From contig NZ_SMNA01000001.1 in assembly GCF_004353825.1 (NCBI RefSeq), positions 496,001 to 560,000 on the forward strand: 64,000 nucleotides of DNA, in the 5' to 3' direction. The notes under the pieces were generated by a model that saw only the letters and a program-made list of their open reading frames with translations, ran no database searches and was not told the origin of the DNA. Position 1 is the stretch's first letter. Each line of letters opens with the position of its first letter. This DNA is from Occultella glacieicola. GTDB taxonomy: Bacteria; Actinomycetota; Actinomycetes; Actinomycetales; Beutenbergiaceae. A program made the position numbers and the translations under genes. This document shows positions 1 through 8,279 of this stretch, one piece after another.

Positions 1-1
1 G

Positions 2-319
2 CGAGCCGCGGAACTGCTCGACGCCGTCGGGCTCGCCGCCCGGGCCGACCGCCGCCCGCACCAGCTCTCCGGCGGACAGCGCCAGCGGGTCACGATCGCC
101 CGTGGGCTCATGAACGACCCGTCCGTGCTCCTCGTCGACGAGCCCACCAGCGCGCTGGACACCGAGCGCGGGGCCGCGATCCTGGACCTGCTGCGCCGGC
201 TCACCACCGAGCGTGACCTGGCCACGATCGTGGTCACCCACGACCGGGACCACCTCGCCCACGCCGACCAGGTCGTCGAGATCACCGACGGCCGGGCCCG
301 CGTGCTCGCCGCGGCCTGA
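2..319 (+). CDS. ABC transporter ATP-binding protein, C-terminal part (LolD/MacB type)
   Basis: The 5' end lies outside the window. The visible 105 codons hold the second half of an ABC ATPase: signature LSGGQRQRV, Walker B VLLVDEP followed by the D-loop SALD, and the switch histidine in VTHD. The ending (repeated A/D/H residues, then VVEITDGRARVL) is typical of LolD/MacB-like ATPases that power export or lipoprotein-release complexes with a separate FtsX-like permease. That permease should lie upstream, outside the window. An inverted repeat follows 45 bp after the stop and may terminate this transcript. The family is sure; the substrate cannot be told. Confidence 0.9.
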   Translation, partial: RAAELLDAVGLAARADRRPHQLSGGQRQRVTIARGLMNDPSVLLVDEPTSALDTERGAAILDLLRRLTTERDLATIVVTHDRDHLAHADQVVEITDGRARVLAAA

Positions 320-363
320 GCACCGCGCCGAGCGTCCCACCGGAGCCGCCGAGGTAGTCACCT

Positions 364-405
364 GGCCCTCGATTCAGTCCCGAACACCTGGCTGACTCGA
401 GGGCC
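364..405 (+). terminator. Inverted repeat, possible terminator
   Basis: Perfect 9-bp arms GGCCCTCGA (364-372) and TCGAGGGCC (397-405) enclose 24 nt; pairing can extend by about two bases on the outer side. There is no T-run, as usual in high-GC actinobacteria. It lies between the ABC ATPase stop and the next gene. The rest of 320-562 shows no coding signal. Confidence 0.4.
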
Positions 406-562
406 GGCCGACGGTCTCGGCGCATGGTGCCGCCGCGGCAGTCAGGTCAGGTCCCGTCGCTGCGGTCGTGCCCGGTCCGCCCCGATCGACCCTCGGTGCT
501 ACCCGCCGCGGCGTCGTAGAGTGGAAACCCCACCCCAGCGGCCGAGATCGAGGTGAGTGCAG

Positions 563-1174
563 ATGCCCGCCGAGACGATCACCGCTGCCACCGAGTTCGT
601 CGTCACCACCCTCGCCGTGCTCGCCGGCACCGCTGCCGTGGGCGTCGCGGCCGTGGGCACCACGTTCTGGCTGGTGGTGCGTCGGGTGCGCCGCTCGAAG
701 GCGCTTCGCCGCGGCATGGACCGCGGGCTGCTGGGCGCCCGCAGTGTGATGTCCGACGGCGCAGGTCGCCACGGCGCACGGCTCCAGTTGACCATCGCAC
801 GGGAGCGGGAGGCGACCGCGAGGGCCCTCGCCGCGGCCGGGGCGCAGGGCCGTCCGGTCGGGGACCTGCCGGCCATCGCCGAGCAGTTGGAGTCGGTCGC
901 CGACGGTCTCGACGAACGGCTCCGGCTCGTCGAGCGGGAACCGGATCCGGCCCTGCGGGACCGGATCACCCGGCGGCTCGCGGGCGAGGTCGGCGAGTAC
1001 CAGCGGCTCGCCACCGGGCTGCGGGAGTCGGCGATGGGCAACCACAGCGCCGCCGCGGAACTGGGAGCGGCCGCCGATCGCCTGCAGATCGAGGGTGAGG
1101 CGCTGCGGACCTGGGACGTCCACCGCGCGGAGCGCGACGCCCTGCCGGACTCCGGGACGGGTGGTCGTGGCTGA
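563..1174 (+). CDS. Membrane-anchored helical protein, partner of the PspA-like gene
   Basis: 203 residues. ATG 563 is preferred over GTG 557 because GAGGTGAG (551-557 region) lies about 6 nt upstream of the ATG. Residues 12-37 form one hydrophobic segment, followed by a basic stop-transfer stretch (VRRVRRSKALRRG). The rest is a charged, Ala/Glu/Arg-rich helix. One membrane anchor with a long cytoplasmic helix is the likely topology. The stop overlaps the start region of the next gene (GTG 1161 or 1167), so the two are probably translated together. I do not recognise a named family; the function is inferred only from the PspA-like neighbour. Confidence 0.75.
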   Translation: MPAETITAATEFVVTTLAVLAGTAAVGVAAVGTTFWLVVRRVRRSKALRRGMDRGLLGARSVMSDGAGRHGARLQLTIAREREATARALAAAGAQGRPVGDLPAIAEQLESVADGLDERLRLVEREPDPALRDRITRRLAGEVGEYQRLATGLRESAMGNHSAAAELGAAADRLQIEGEALRTWDVHRAERDALPDSGTGGRG

Positions 1175-1838
1175 GGGAAGCATCCGGGCCCGGCTGGTCC
1201 GCCTGGTTCGGGTGCGCCGAGCCGGCACCCCCACGGGCGACCCCGCCGAGCGGCTCGCCGCGCACCTGTCCGAACAGCAGGCGCTGCTGGCCACCGCCCG
1301 GCGCTCGCTCGTGGAGCTGGCCGTGAGCAGGCGGCGCACGGATCTGCAGGCGGGACGCGCCGACGACGAGGCCCGCGCCGCCACCGAACGGGCTCGGCGG
1401 GCTGTGGCGGACGGGCAGGACACGATCGCCAGGCGGCACCTGAGCGACGCCGTCGACGCCGAACGGCGCCGGGACGCCCTGCGGCAGCGGTTCGGCGTCC
1501 TGGACGGCCAGGTCACCCACCTCGAGCAGCGTCTCGACCTGCTCGAGTCCCAGTTGGGACAGGCCACCGCGCAGCTGCACGACCTGCGCGCCGACCGGGA
1601 CGCGGCGACCGCCGCCCTGAACATCCAGTCCGCGCTCGGCGCCGCCGGTGGTCAGACCGATCAGACCGCGCAGGCGCGCGACCACCTGCGCCGGATCCAG
1701 GCCGAGACGGCCGCCCGGGACGAGATCGCCTGGGACGACCCTGACTCCCCGCAGGTGCGGGCCGCGTTCGCGGACCTGGAGCGGACCATCGCGGCGAACC
1801 AGCGGCTGATCACCGGGCTCGACCACCCGCAGGGCTAG
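1161..1838 (+). CDS. PspA/IM30-like coiled-coil protein
   Basis: About 225 residues with GTG 1161 (GTG 1167 also possible); both starts lie inside the end of the previous gene. Apart from a short N-terminus and an acidic tail it is one long helical, Ala/Arg/Gln/Glu-rich coiled coil. The spacing of features around residues 75-155 (ADGQDTIARRHL, then LDGQVTHLEQRLDLLESQL, then LRADRDAATAAL) follows the PspA/IM30 (phage-shock, ESCRT-III-like) pattern. Such proteins polymerise on stressed membranes. The membrane-anchored neighbour could recruit it. The assignment rests on pattern only; a generic coiled-coil protein is the alternative. It converges with the epimerase gene 5 bp downstream. Confidence 0.6.
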   Translation: MVVAEGSIRARLVRLVRVRRAGTPTGDPAERLAAHLSEQQALLATARRSLVELAVSRRRTDLQAGRADDEARAATERARRAVADGQDTIARRHLSDAVDAERRRDALRQRFGVLDGQVTHLEQRLDLLESQLGQATAQLHDLRADRDAATAALNIQSALGAAGGQTDQTAQARDHLRRIQAETAARDEIAWDDPDSPQVRAAFADLERTIAANQRLITGLDHPQG

Positions 1839-1843
1839 CCGCC

Positions 1844-2830
1844 TCAGGCGAGTTCGCGCAGCGCCGCGCCCAGGTCCGTGTGCCGGAACTCGAACCCGGC
1901 GGCGAGTAGCTTCTCGGGGGCGACCCACCGGCTCTTGAGCACGAGCTCGGACTCCTGGCGCAGCACGAGCATCCCGATCTCCAGCAGCCACCGCGGCGCC
2001 GGCAGCCCGACCGGCACGCCGACGGCGCCCCGCAGGCCCGCCATCAGGGTGGTGTTGTCGCTGGCCTCCGGTACGGCCAGGTTCACCGGGCCGGAGAGGT
2101 CCTCGCGGGTATCGATGAACTCGACCGCGCGGAGCACGTCCTCGATGTGGATCCAGCTGAACCGCTGTCGCCCACCGGTGTGGTGGTCCAACGGCTTCGA
2201 CGTCGTGGGGTGCGGCCCGATGCCGCGGTAGCGACGGTGCGGTAGCCACCACCCGTCGTACTCCGGGCCCCCGAGCCCGAAGCGGGCCGCGGTACGCAGC
2301 ATCGGCAGCGCCCCGTCGTCGCCGAGCACGATCGCCATCCGCAGCGCCACCCGGCGGGTCCGGGGCAGGTCGCCGTGGCCGAACACCCGCTCCCAGTTGC
2401 GCGCCACGTCCACCGAGAACCCGCCGCCGAGCTCGCCCTCCGCCTCGGTCTGCGGACGATCCATCGCGTGCCGGTAGATCGTGCCGGTGCTCGCGTTTAG
2501 CCACAGCCGGGGTGGCTGCGCCGCGCGGGCGACGGCCCGGTGCAGCGCCAGGGTGGTCGCGATCCGGGACCGGTAGATCTCGTTGCGGTTCCGGTCGTGG
2601 TAGCGGCAGCCGACGCTCTTGCCGGCCAGGTTCACCAGCAGGTCGGCGCCGTCGACGACGGCGTCGATCTCGTCGGGCGCATCCCAGCGGGCGTCCGGGC
2701 CGGACCGCCCGACCCGCCTCACGTCGTAGCCGCGGCGGCGCAGGTCGGCGATCAGGGCGCTCCCGATGAAGCCGGAGCTGCCTGCGACGACGGCGCGGGG
2801 CCGCTCCGGGGCGGGGGGCTGGTGGGTCAT
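1844..2830 (-). CDS. TIGR01777-type NAD(P)-dependent epimerase (YfcH-like SDR)
   Basis: 328 residues. The extended-SDR Rossmann start VVAGSSGFIGSALIADL lies at about residues 14-30. LVNLAGKSV and the string LNASTGTIYRHAMD are typical of TIGR01777 proteins, as is the C-terminal DUF1731-like end (ELVLKSRWVAPEKLLAAGFEFRHTDL). It is probably a soluble nucleotide-sugar-like epimerase or oxidoreductase with unknown substrate. Length and domain order are normal for the family. It converges with the PspA-like gene. Confidence 0.88.
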   Translation of the reverse strand: MTHQPPAPERPRAVVAGSSGFIGSALIADLRRRGYDVRRVGRSGPDARWDAPDEIDAVVDGADLLVNLAGKSVGCRYHDRNRNEIYRSRIATTLALHRAVARAAQPPRLWLNASTGTIYRHAMDRPQTEAEGELGGGFSVDVARNWERVFGHGDLPRTRRVALRMAIVLGDDGALPMLRTAARFGLGGPEYDGWWLPHRRYRGIGPHPTTSKPLDHHTGGRQRFSWIHIEDVLRAVEFIDTREDLSGPVNLAVPEASDNTTLMAGLRGAVGVPVGLPAPRWLLEIGMLVLRQESELVLKSRWVAPEKLLAAGFEFRHTDLGAALRELA

Positions 2831-2901
2831 GATGCCGACCCAACCATGCCGGGCCCCGCGCCGTCACCCCGGGACCCGGGGGACGCCGTCGGCCGTGGTG
2901 G

Positions 2902-3807
2902 TCAGGCCTCCTGCGCGGCCCCGTCGTCGGGAGGCTGCGGCGCCCCGGGGACGGCCGCCGTGGTGCGCCGGCGCCGGCGCCTGGTCAACCACACGATCGC
3001 GGTCACCGGGACCCCGACCACGAGCAGCCACGGTGCGATCACGCCGAGGAACACCAGCAGCCCGCTCGCGAAGGTGACGAGCGCCCGCCACCCTGTCTCG
3101 ATACCGCCGAGGAAGCCGCCGGCCTCGATCGTGGCCTCCTCCCGCGCCTCGAGCTGGAGCTGGAGCGTGGACATCGAGACCTGGTCCGCCAGGTAGGCGC
3201 GCTCGGCCTGCAGCGACTCGAGCTCGGCCTGCCGGTCGCTCAGCGCGGACTCCGCGGCGATCAGGTCCCCGCTGTCCTCGGCGTCGGCCATGATCTGCAG
3301 CAGCCGGTCGGTCGAGGCCTGCAGGGCGAGGATCCGGGCGTCCAGATCCACGGCCGTCTGGGTGACGTCCTGGGAGGTCTGGTTCAGGTCGCGAACGTCG
3401 CCGAGGTCGTCGAGGTCCTCGATCAGCCGGTTCAGTTCGTCCGCCGGCACCCGAATGGTCAGGCTCGCCCAGCCCGGCGAGTCCTGTCCCTGGGACCCGG
3501 CGGCCACCTCCGAACGCTGGTCCACCCGTCCTCCGGCCGTCTCCGCGAGCAGCGCCACCCGGTCCGCGGCCTCCGCCGGGTCGTCCACGACAACGGTCGC
3601 GTACCCGGTGGTGATGATCTGCCGGTTCTCGTCGCCGCCGAGGTCCCGGTCGGCCGCCTCCTGCTCGGCGACTCCGCCGCCACCGTCGCCGCCCGAGAGG
3701 TACCCGGGGTCGGCGCCGGAGTCGCCGGATCCGGAACCGGCGTTGCTGCAGCCGGCCAGCAGCATCGTTGCGAGAAGAAGAGCGAGGCCCCACCGCGGTC
3801 GTCTCAT
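2902..3807 (-). CDS. DUF4349 lipoprotein
   Basis: 301 residues. The N-terminus is a lipoprotein signal with lipobox LLAGC at about residues 16-20, so the mature protein is anchored outside the membrane. The middle (RQIITTGYATVVVDDP, then a long helical pair around QTAVDLDARILALQAS) is the DUF4349 domain. One C-terminal membrane segment (about residues 235-260) ends in a run of arginines. A TACGGT hexamer lies 8-13 nt before the ATG, which suggests a leaderless mRNA. The function of DUF4349 proteins is unknown; a cell-envelope role is inferred. The 137 bp to the divergent methyltransferase gene hold both promoters. Confidence 0.85.
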   Translation of the reverse strand: MRRPRWGLALLLATMLLAGCSNAGSGSGDSGADPGYLSGGDGGGGVAEQEAADRDLGGDENRQIITTGYATVVVDDPAEAADRVALLAETAGGRVDQRSEVAAGSQGQDSPGWASLTIRVPADELNRLIEDLDDLGDVRDLNQTSQDVTQTAVDLDARILALQASTDRLLQIMADAEDSGDLIAAESALSDRQAELESLQAERAYLADQVSMSTLQLQLEAREEATIEAGGFLGGIETGWRALVTFASGLLVFLGVIAPWLLVVGVPVTAIVWLTRRRRRRTTAAVPGAPQPPDDGAAQEA

Positions 3808-3944
3808 GCCCCGAACCGTAGGTGCGGATCGGTCCCAGCGGGCGGGTCGTTGCCAAGTTGTGGCCGAACCGTGCCACCAGCGTGACCGGTGGAGTCCTCG
3901 AAAACCTCTGGACGCCGTCGGGCCTCGGCGTGAGCATCGAGGAC

Positions 3945-4700
3945 ATGACGCGCATCGAGGACCTCAGCCAGTCCGACCTCTGGGACGCCACCGCGGCCGC
4001 CGAGTACGACACCCCGGGCGAGGGCATGTTCGCCCCGGAGGTGCTCGGACCGACCGTCGAGCGGCTCGCGGCGCTCGCCGACGGCGGCCCCGCCCTGGAG
4101 TTCGCGATCGGCACCGGCCGGGTTGCGGTCCCGCTCGCCCGGCGGGTGCCGGTCACCGGCATCGAGTTCTCGGAACCGATGGTCGCGCAGTTGCGCACGA
4201 AGGTCGGCGAGGCCGAGATCCCCGTGGTGCTCGGGGACATGGCGACGGCGCAGGCCGGCCCGGGTGAGTACGGTCTCGTCTATCTCGTGTTCAACACGAT
4301 CGCGAACCTGCTCACGCAGGACGAGCAGGTCGCCTGCTTCGCCAATGCGGCCCGCCACCTCCGGCCGGGTGGGGCGTTCGTGATCGAGCTGTGGGTGCCG
4401 ACGCTGCGCAGCCTCCCACCCGGGGCACCGGCGATGGTGTGGCAGGCCCGCGAGGACTACATCGGCCTGGACACCTACGACGTGCTGAACCAGCGGGTGG
4501 TCTCCCACCACTTCCGGTTCGGGGACGGTCGCGAGGCGACGCTCGGCCGCACCCCGCACCGCTACATCTGGCCGTCCGAGCTGGACCTGATGGCACGGCT
4601 GGCCGGCTTCGAGCTGGAGAGCCGGCACGCGGACTTCGCCGGTACGGAGTTCACGGCCGAGTCCCCGTCCCACGTGTCGGTGTACCGGCTGCCCGCGTAG
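3945..4700 (+). CDS. Class I SAM-dependent methyltransferase
   Basis: 251 residues from ATG 3945; in-frame GTG 3930 is an alternative. Motif I is ALEFAIGTGRVAVPLA at about residues 46-61, followed by the acidic VTGIEFSE. Motif IV region is YLVFNTIANL, then LRPGGAFVIELW, which is typical of methyltransferase type 11/25 small-molecule enzymes. The substrate is not evident. It stands alone, followed 56 bp later by a GNAT gene. Confidence 0.85.
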   Translation: MTRIEDLSQSDLWDATAAAEYDTPGEGMFAPEVLGPTVERLAALADGGPALEFAIGTGRVAVPLARRVPVTGIEFSEPMVAQLRTKVGEAEIPVVLGDMATAQAGPGEYGLVYLVFNTIANLLTQDEQVACFANAARHLRPGGAFVIELWVPTLRSLPPGAPAMVWQAREDYIGLDTYDVLNQRVVSHHFRFGDGREATLGRTPHRYIWPSELDLMARLAGFELESRHADFAGTEFTAESPSHVSVYRLPA

Positions 4701-4756
4701 GCTCGCCGGGAGCGGCCCCGGGGTTCGGGTCCGGTCCCGACGAGGGGAGCGGCGCG

Positions 4757-5368
4757 ATGGCACCGAGCGCGGCGATGACCGAACTACGGATCGTGCCGGC
4801 GAACGAGGCCACCTGGGACGACCTGGCGGCCATCTTCGGCAGTCGCGGGGAGGGCTCGCGGTGCCTGTGCCAGCGGTACCGGCTCGCCCCGGGGGAGGCG
4901 TTCGGGAACTTCCCGGTCGCCGAGCGCGCGGCCCGGCTCCGGGAGCAGACCGAGTGCGAGAACCCGACGTCCGACACCACGAGCGGCCTGGTCGCCTACG
5001 ACGGCGACGAGCCCGTCGGTTGGTGCGCGGTGGCGCCGCGTCCGCACCACGACGGTCTCGTGCGCGTGTACCGGGTGCCGTGGGACGGCCGCGAGGAGGA
5101 CCGCGCCGATGCCGGGATCTGGGCCGTGACGTGCGTGTTCGCCCGGGCCGGCCATCGCCGGATGGGGATCAGCCACGCCCTGGTGCGGGCCGCCGTCGAC
5201 CATGCGCGGGCGCGCGGCGCCCGCGCCCTCGAGGGGTACCCGACCCGGCCGGCGGGCGCGATCGAGCAGGATCTGCACGTCGGCACCATCGCCGCGTTCG
5301 CCGGGGCCGGATTCACGCAGGTGGCCGCGCCGAGCAAGCGACGCGTCGTCATGCGCATCGACTTCTGA
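4757..5368 (+). CDS. GNAT family N-acetyltransferase
   Basis: 203 residues. ATG 4757 is chosen because GAGGGGAG (4742-4749) sits 7 nt upstream; ATG 4775 is possible. The acetyl-CoA site reads VTCVFARAGHRRMGISHALVRA at about residues 120-141 (beta4 and the R/Q-x-x-G-x-G/A-like loop). The N-terminal cysteine-containing CLCQRYR stretch and the closing FTQVAAPSKRRVVMR are seen in a group of actinobacterial GNATs of unknown substrate. The frame is open further upstream, but the RBS and the family-like N-terminus support the start given. Confidence 0.85.
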   Translation: MAPSAAMTELRIVPANEATWDDLAAIFGSRGEGSRCLCQRYRLAPGEAFGNFPVAERAARLREQTECENPTSDTTSGLVAYDGDEPVGWCAVAPRPHHDGLVRVYRVPWDGREEDRADAGIWAVTCVFARAGHRRMGISHALVRAAVDHARARGARALEGYPTRPAGAIEQDLHVGTIAAFAGAGFTQVAAPSKRRVVMRIDF

Positions 5369-5370
5369 GA

Positions 5371-5550
5371 TCAGGGTGCCGGGGTCAGGGCGAAGACCGG
5401 GTGCCGCGACGCCTCGGCCGCGAACGCCTCCGGAGGGTCGCCCGGCTGGGCGACGAAGTACGGTCGGGTGACCGTCGCGCGATCCGGACCTACGCCCGTG
5501 GCAGTCCCGGTCGCCGTGGTCCATGGGCGCGGTACTGGCTCCGGGCGCAT
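5371..5550 (-). CDS. Possible 59-residue ORF or gene remnant
   Basis: An ATG (5550) opens a 59-codon frame on the minus strand, starting 6 bp after the stop of the reductase gene and ending 2 bp from the stop of the convergent GNAT. The second half (RPYFVAQPGDPPEAFAAEAS, then RHPVFALTPAP) has protein-like composition; the first half is Thr/Ala/Gly/Pro-rich. I see no Shine-Dalgarno site and recognise no family. It may be a small gene coupled to the reductase or the decayed 3' end of an older gene. Confidence 0.3.
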   Translation of the reverse strand: MRPEPVPRPWTTATGTATGVGPDRATVTRPYFVAQPGDPPEAFAAEASRHPVFALTPAP

Positions 5551-5556
5551 GGGTGG

Positions 5557-6363
5557 TCAGCCGGCCGGGCGCCGCTCGGCTCGGGACGACCCGGGCCTGC
5601 CGGCGACCCCCACCCGCTCGGCGAGGAAGTCCGCCCAGGTCTGCTCGCCGAAGGTCCCGGCGAAGACATTCAGGTTGGCGCCCTCCCGGTAGGCGCGGCC
5701 CACCTTGCCCGGGAGCCCGAAGCTGACCACCCGGCGGCGTGAGCCCCGCGCACGCAGGTAGGCCCGGACGGCATCGGGCGCGTCGTAGATCTCGGGACCG
5801 ACGAGGTCCGGGACGAGCCCGGCCGGTGCCCCGAGGGCGAGGTCCACGAGTCGCGCGGCCACCTCGTCGGCGTCGACCGACTGCAGCCGCATCCGCGGCA
5901 CGGGCACCACGGGTACTGCGGACAGCGACGTCGCGAGAATCAGCACGAAGTCGTGGAACTGGGCGGCGCGCAGGACCGTCCAGGGGACGCCGGCCGCAGC
6001 GATGGCCCGTTCCAGGCCATCCTTCTCGCGGAAGTAGCCCAGGGGCACCGCACCGGCGCCGACGACCGAGATCGCCACCAGGTGGCCGACCCCGGCGCGG
6101 CGCGCGTGGTCGGCGACCACACGGGCCGCCGCGGCGTCGCCCTTGGGACCGCCGGCCAGATGCAGCACCGTGTCGACGCCGTCGAACGCCGCGTCGAGGC
6201 CGGCGCCGGTGGCGACGTCGCCCACGACGTAGCGAGCGCCGGGCCCGTCGTCGTGGGGGCGGCGGCTGAGCACCCGGGTGTCGCGGCCGGCGGCGCGCAG
6301 CCGCGCCAGGACCAGCCGGCCGAGGGTGCCGGTACCGCCGGTGACGAGAATGGGGGAGGTCAT
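5557..6363 (-). CDS. NmrA-like SDR oxidoreductase, probable ECF41 target
   Basis: 268 residues. ATG 6363 has GGAG 8-11 nt upstream; the TTG four codons earlier overlaps that site and is not the start. The Rossmann motif ILVTGGTGTLGRLVLARL is at residues 5-22. TVLHLAGGPKGD and the lack of a YxxxK pair point to the atypical NmrA/HSCARG branch, which binds NAD(P) as sensor or reductase. It is divergent from a sigma factor with a SnoaL-like tail. In that sigma group (ECF41) the neighbouring oxidoreductase or epimerase is the known target gene. A TGTCACA-N16-TGTC promoter-like site lies about 65 nt upstream. Confidence 0.88.
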   Translation of the reverse strand: MTSPILVTGGTGTLGRLVLARLRAAGRDTRVLSRRPHDDGPGARYVVGDVATGAGLDAAFDGVDTVLHLAGGPKGDAAAARVVADHARRAGVGHLVAISVVGAGAVPLGYFREKDGLERAIAAAGVPWTVLRAAQFHDFVLILATSLSAVPVVPVPRMRLQSVDADEVAARLVDLALGAPAGLVPDLVGPEIYDAPDAVRAYLRARGSRRRVVSFGLPGKVGRAYREGANLNVFAGTFGEQTWADFLAERVGVAGRPGSSRAERRPAG

Positions 6364-6429
6364 GAAGTTCTCCAAAGGGTTGCGTCGGGGTCCCGGTCAC
6401 ACCAGGCCGGTGCGGCGGGTCACCCCTGT

Positions 6430-6456
6430 GACACCCACGGACGGAAGGATGTGACA
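6430..6456 (-). promoter_or_regulatory. Candidate ECF41-type promoter of the reductase gene
   Basis: Minus strand: TGTCACA (6456-6450), 16 nt, TGTC (6433-6430). The ECF41 consensus as I remember it is TGTCACA-N16-CGTC, so the match is 7/7 and 3/4. Predicted leader to ATG 6363 is about 60 nt. A second TGTCACA lies 23 bp further on (6433-6427), so the box is repeated. The first box overlaps the sigma gene's own start codon. Confidence 0.5.
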
Positions 6457-7346
6457 TGGACGACGGCGACGACCTCACCGCGCTGTTCGAGCGGGCCCGA
6501 CCGCGGCTGCGCGCGGTCGCCTACCGGATGCTCGGCTCGCTCGCCGAAGCGGACGACGCCCTGCAGGACGCCTGGCTCCGCGCCGACCGGGCCGGTCTGG
6601 ACGGGGTCGAGAATCCGGCGGGCTGGCTGACCACGGTGGTGGTGCGCACCTGCCTGAACCGGCTCCGGGCGCGGGCGAACCGTCGCGAGGACGAGCTGGA
6701 CGACGTCGTGCACGTGCCCGACCCGCTGCTCGGGCCGGCGGCCGGTCCGGACCCGGAGCAGGAGGCGGTGCTCGCCGACTCGGTCGGTCTGGCGCTGATG
6801 GTGGTGCTGGACACGCTGCCGCCGGCCGAGCGGCTGGCCTTCGTGCTGCACGACATGTTCGCGGTGCCCTTTGACGAGATCGCGCCAATGCTCCAGCGGT
6901 CTCCCACCGCCACCCGCCAGCTCGCCAGCCGGGGACGGCGGCGCGTGGCCGCCTCGGTCACCGAGCCGGACCCGGACGTGCGTGCCCAGCGCGAGGTCGT
7001 GGAGGCCTTCTTCGCGGCGTCCCGGGACGGCGACCTCGACGCGCTGGTCGCGGTGCTGCATCCCGACGTCGTACTCCGGTCCGACGGCGGCCGGTCCCGT
7101 CCGCAGATGTCGATGACCCTGCACGGGCCCGCTGCCGTATCGCGGCAGGCGTTCACCGCGGCGAGGCTGTCCCCGTTCGTGCACCCGGTCCTGGTCAACG
7201 GCGTCGCCGGCGTGGTGGTCGCACCACACGGGCGGGCGCAGTTCGTGATGGCGTTCACCGTGCGGACCGGGCGAATCCTGGCCATCGACGTCCTCGCCGA
7301 CACGGACCGGCTGGCCGAGCTCGATCTGCCGCCCCTCGGGGTGTGA
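6456..7346 (+). CDS. ECF sigma factor with SnoaL-like tail (ECF41/ECF56, SigJ-like)
   Basis: 296 residues. Sigma region 2 covers about residues 8-75 (LRAVAYRMLGSLAEADDALQ), region 4 about 110-165 (LPPAERLAFVLHD, then FDEIAPMLQRSPTATRQLASR). The C-terminal 120 residues form a SnoaL/NTF2-like domain ending VNGVAG ... GRILAIDVLADTDRL, equivalent to the NGxxG and NPDKL motifs of ECF41 proteins. In that group the tail controls sigma activity in place of an anti-sigma factor. The divergent reductase fits the usual ECF41 neighbourhood. Confidence 0.88.
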   Translation: MDDGDDLTALFERARPRLRAVAYRMLGSLAEADDALQDAWLRADRAGLDGVENPAGWLTTVVVRTCLNRLRARANRREDELDDVVHVPDPLLGPAAGPDPEQEAVLADSVGLALMVVLDTLPPAERLAFVLHDMFAVPFDEIAPMLQRSPTATRQLASRGRRRVAASVTEPDPDVRAQREVVEAFFAASRDGDLDALVAVLHPDVVLRSDGGRSRPQMSMTLHGPAAVSRQAFTAARLSPFVHPVLVNGVAGVVVAPHGRAQFVMAFTVRTGRILAIDVLADTDRLAELDLPPLGV

Positions 7347-7359
7347 GCGGACCGACGCC

Positions 7360-8214
7360 TCAGCCGGCCAGCCGTGCCTCGGCGCGCGCCACGACCCGGG
7401 CGAGCTCGTCCGCCGGTCGGTCGTTGAGCACGGCGAAGGCGACCACCTGCAGGGGGCCGCAACCGTGGAACACCTCGGCCCGGGCCACGCCGGCGGCATC
7501 GGCGAGCTGCGCGGCCAGCGCCCAGCCGTGCCAGGAGGCGAGGCTCGACAGATCCTCGGCCGGGTCGTCCAACGCGGTCAGGTCCCAGTCGAGGACACCA
7601 CTGACCCGGCCGTCGCGCCAGAGCACGTTCGAGCCGGCGAGGTCGCCGTGGTTGACGACCACCTCGACGGGTTCGAGACCTACGAGGGCGTCGATGCGCC
7701 GTCGGGCCTCGTCTCGGACGTTCGAACCCAACAACGGGACGACGCGATCGCGCAGTACCCGCTCCCAGTCCGCGCCGCCCATGAACGAGCGCGGCTCGGC
7801 CAGGTGCACCCGCACCGGCTCGGGGTCGATGCCGTGCACCGCCTCCAGCAGTGCCCGCAACGGTCCCGGCTCGCCCTGATGCGGCGGATGCGGCTCGCCC
7901 TCGACCCGCAGGGTCGGGATCGCGAGGTGGCCCTCGACGGTCACAGGTTCGCCGATGGACCTCGGCACCGCGAACGGCAGGTCCGGTAACGAGTCGACCA
8001 GCGCCTGGGCGCGCAGGAGTTCCGGCGCCCCGGACGGCTGGCGTGCCACCCGCAGCGCGGTCCGCCCGCCGAGCACCACGATCGAGGCGGAGCCGACCTC
8101 GATCCAGGTGACCGCCGAGGCCTCCGGGGACTCGCCGGCGGCCGCGAACCCCTCGGCGACCAGGGCGTCGAGGGCCTCCTGCGGTGGCCGGACGTACCGG
8201 GTCTCGAGCTCCAT
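7360..8214 (-). CDS. APH-family phosphotransferase
   Basis: 284 residues. A kinase fold of the aminoglycoside/macrolide phosphotransferase family: catalytic loop VVNHGDLAGSNVL at about residues 187-199 (catalytic Asp, metal Asn) and VLDWDLTALDDPAEDL for the DFG-equivalent. GGRTALRVARQP carries the ATP-site beta strand. The substrate could be an antibiotic or a metabolite; nothing nearby decides. A TACGGT hexamer lies exactly at -12 to -7, suggesting a leaderless transcript. Confidence 0.85.
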   Translation of the reverse strand: MELETRYVRPPQEALDALVAEGFAAAGESPEASAVTWIEVGSASIVVLGGRTALRVARQPSGAPELLRAQALVDSLPDLPFAVPRSIGEPVTVEGHLAIPTLRVEGEPHPPHQGEPGPLRALLEAVHGIDPEPVRVHLAEPRSFMGGADWERVLRDRVVPLLGSNVRDEARRRIDALVGLEPVEVVVNHGDLAGSNVLWRDGRVSGVLDWDLTALDDPAEDLSSLASWHGWALAAQLADAAGVARAEVFHGCGPLQVVAFAVLNDRPADELARVVARAEARLAG

Positions 8215-8279
8215 CGACCCACCGTATCCGGGTCCGCCCCCTGCTTCGGCTCGCCGGCCACCCGTGGGTCCCGCGCGGG

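Noticed and set aside
4784-6478. Minus-strand frame of 564 codons across the GNAT and reductase genes
   Set aside because: Arg/Gly/Pro-rich out-of-frame shadow; the real minus-strand gene is in another frame.
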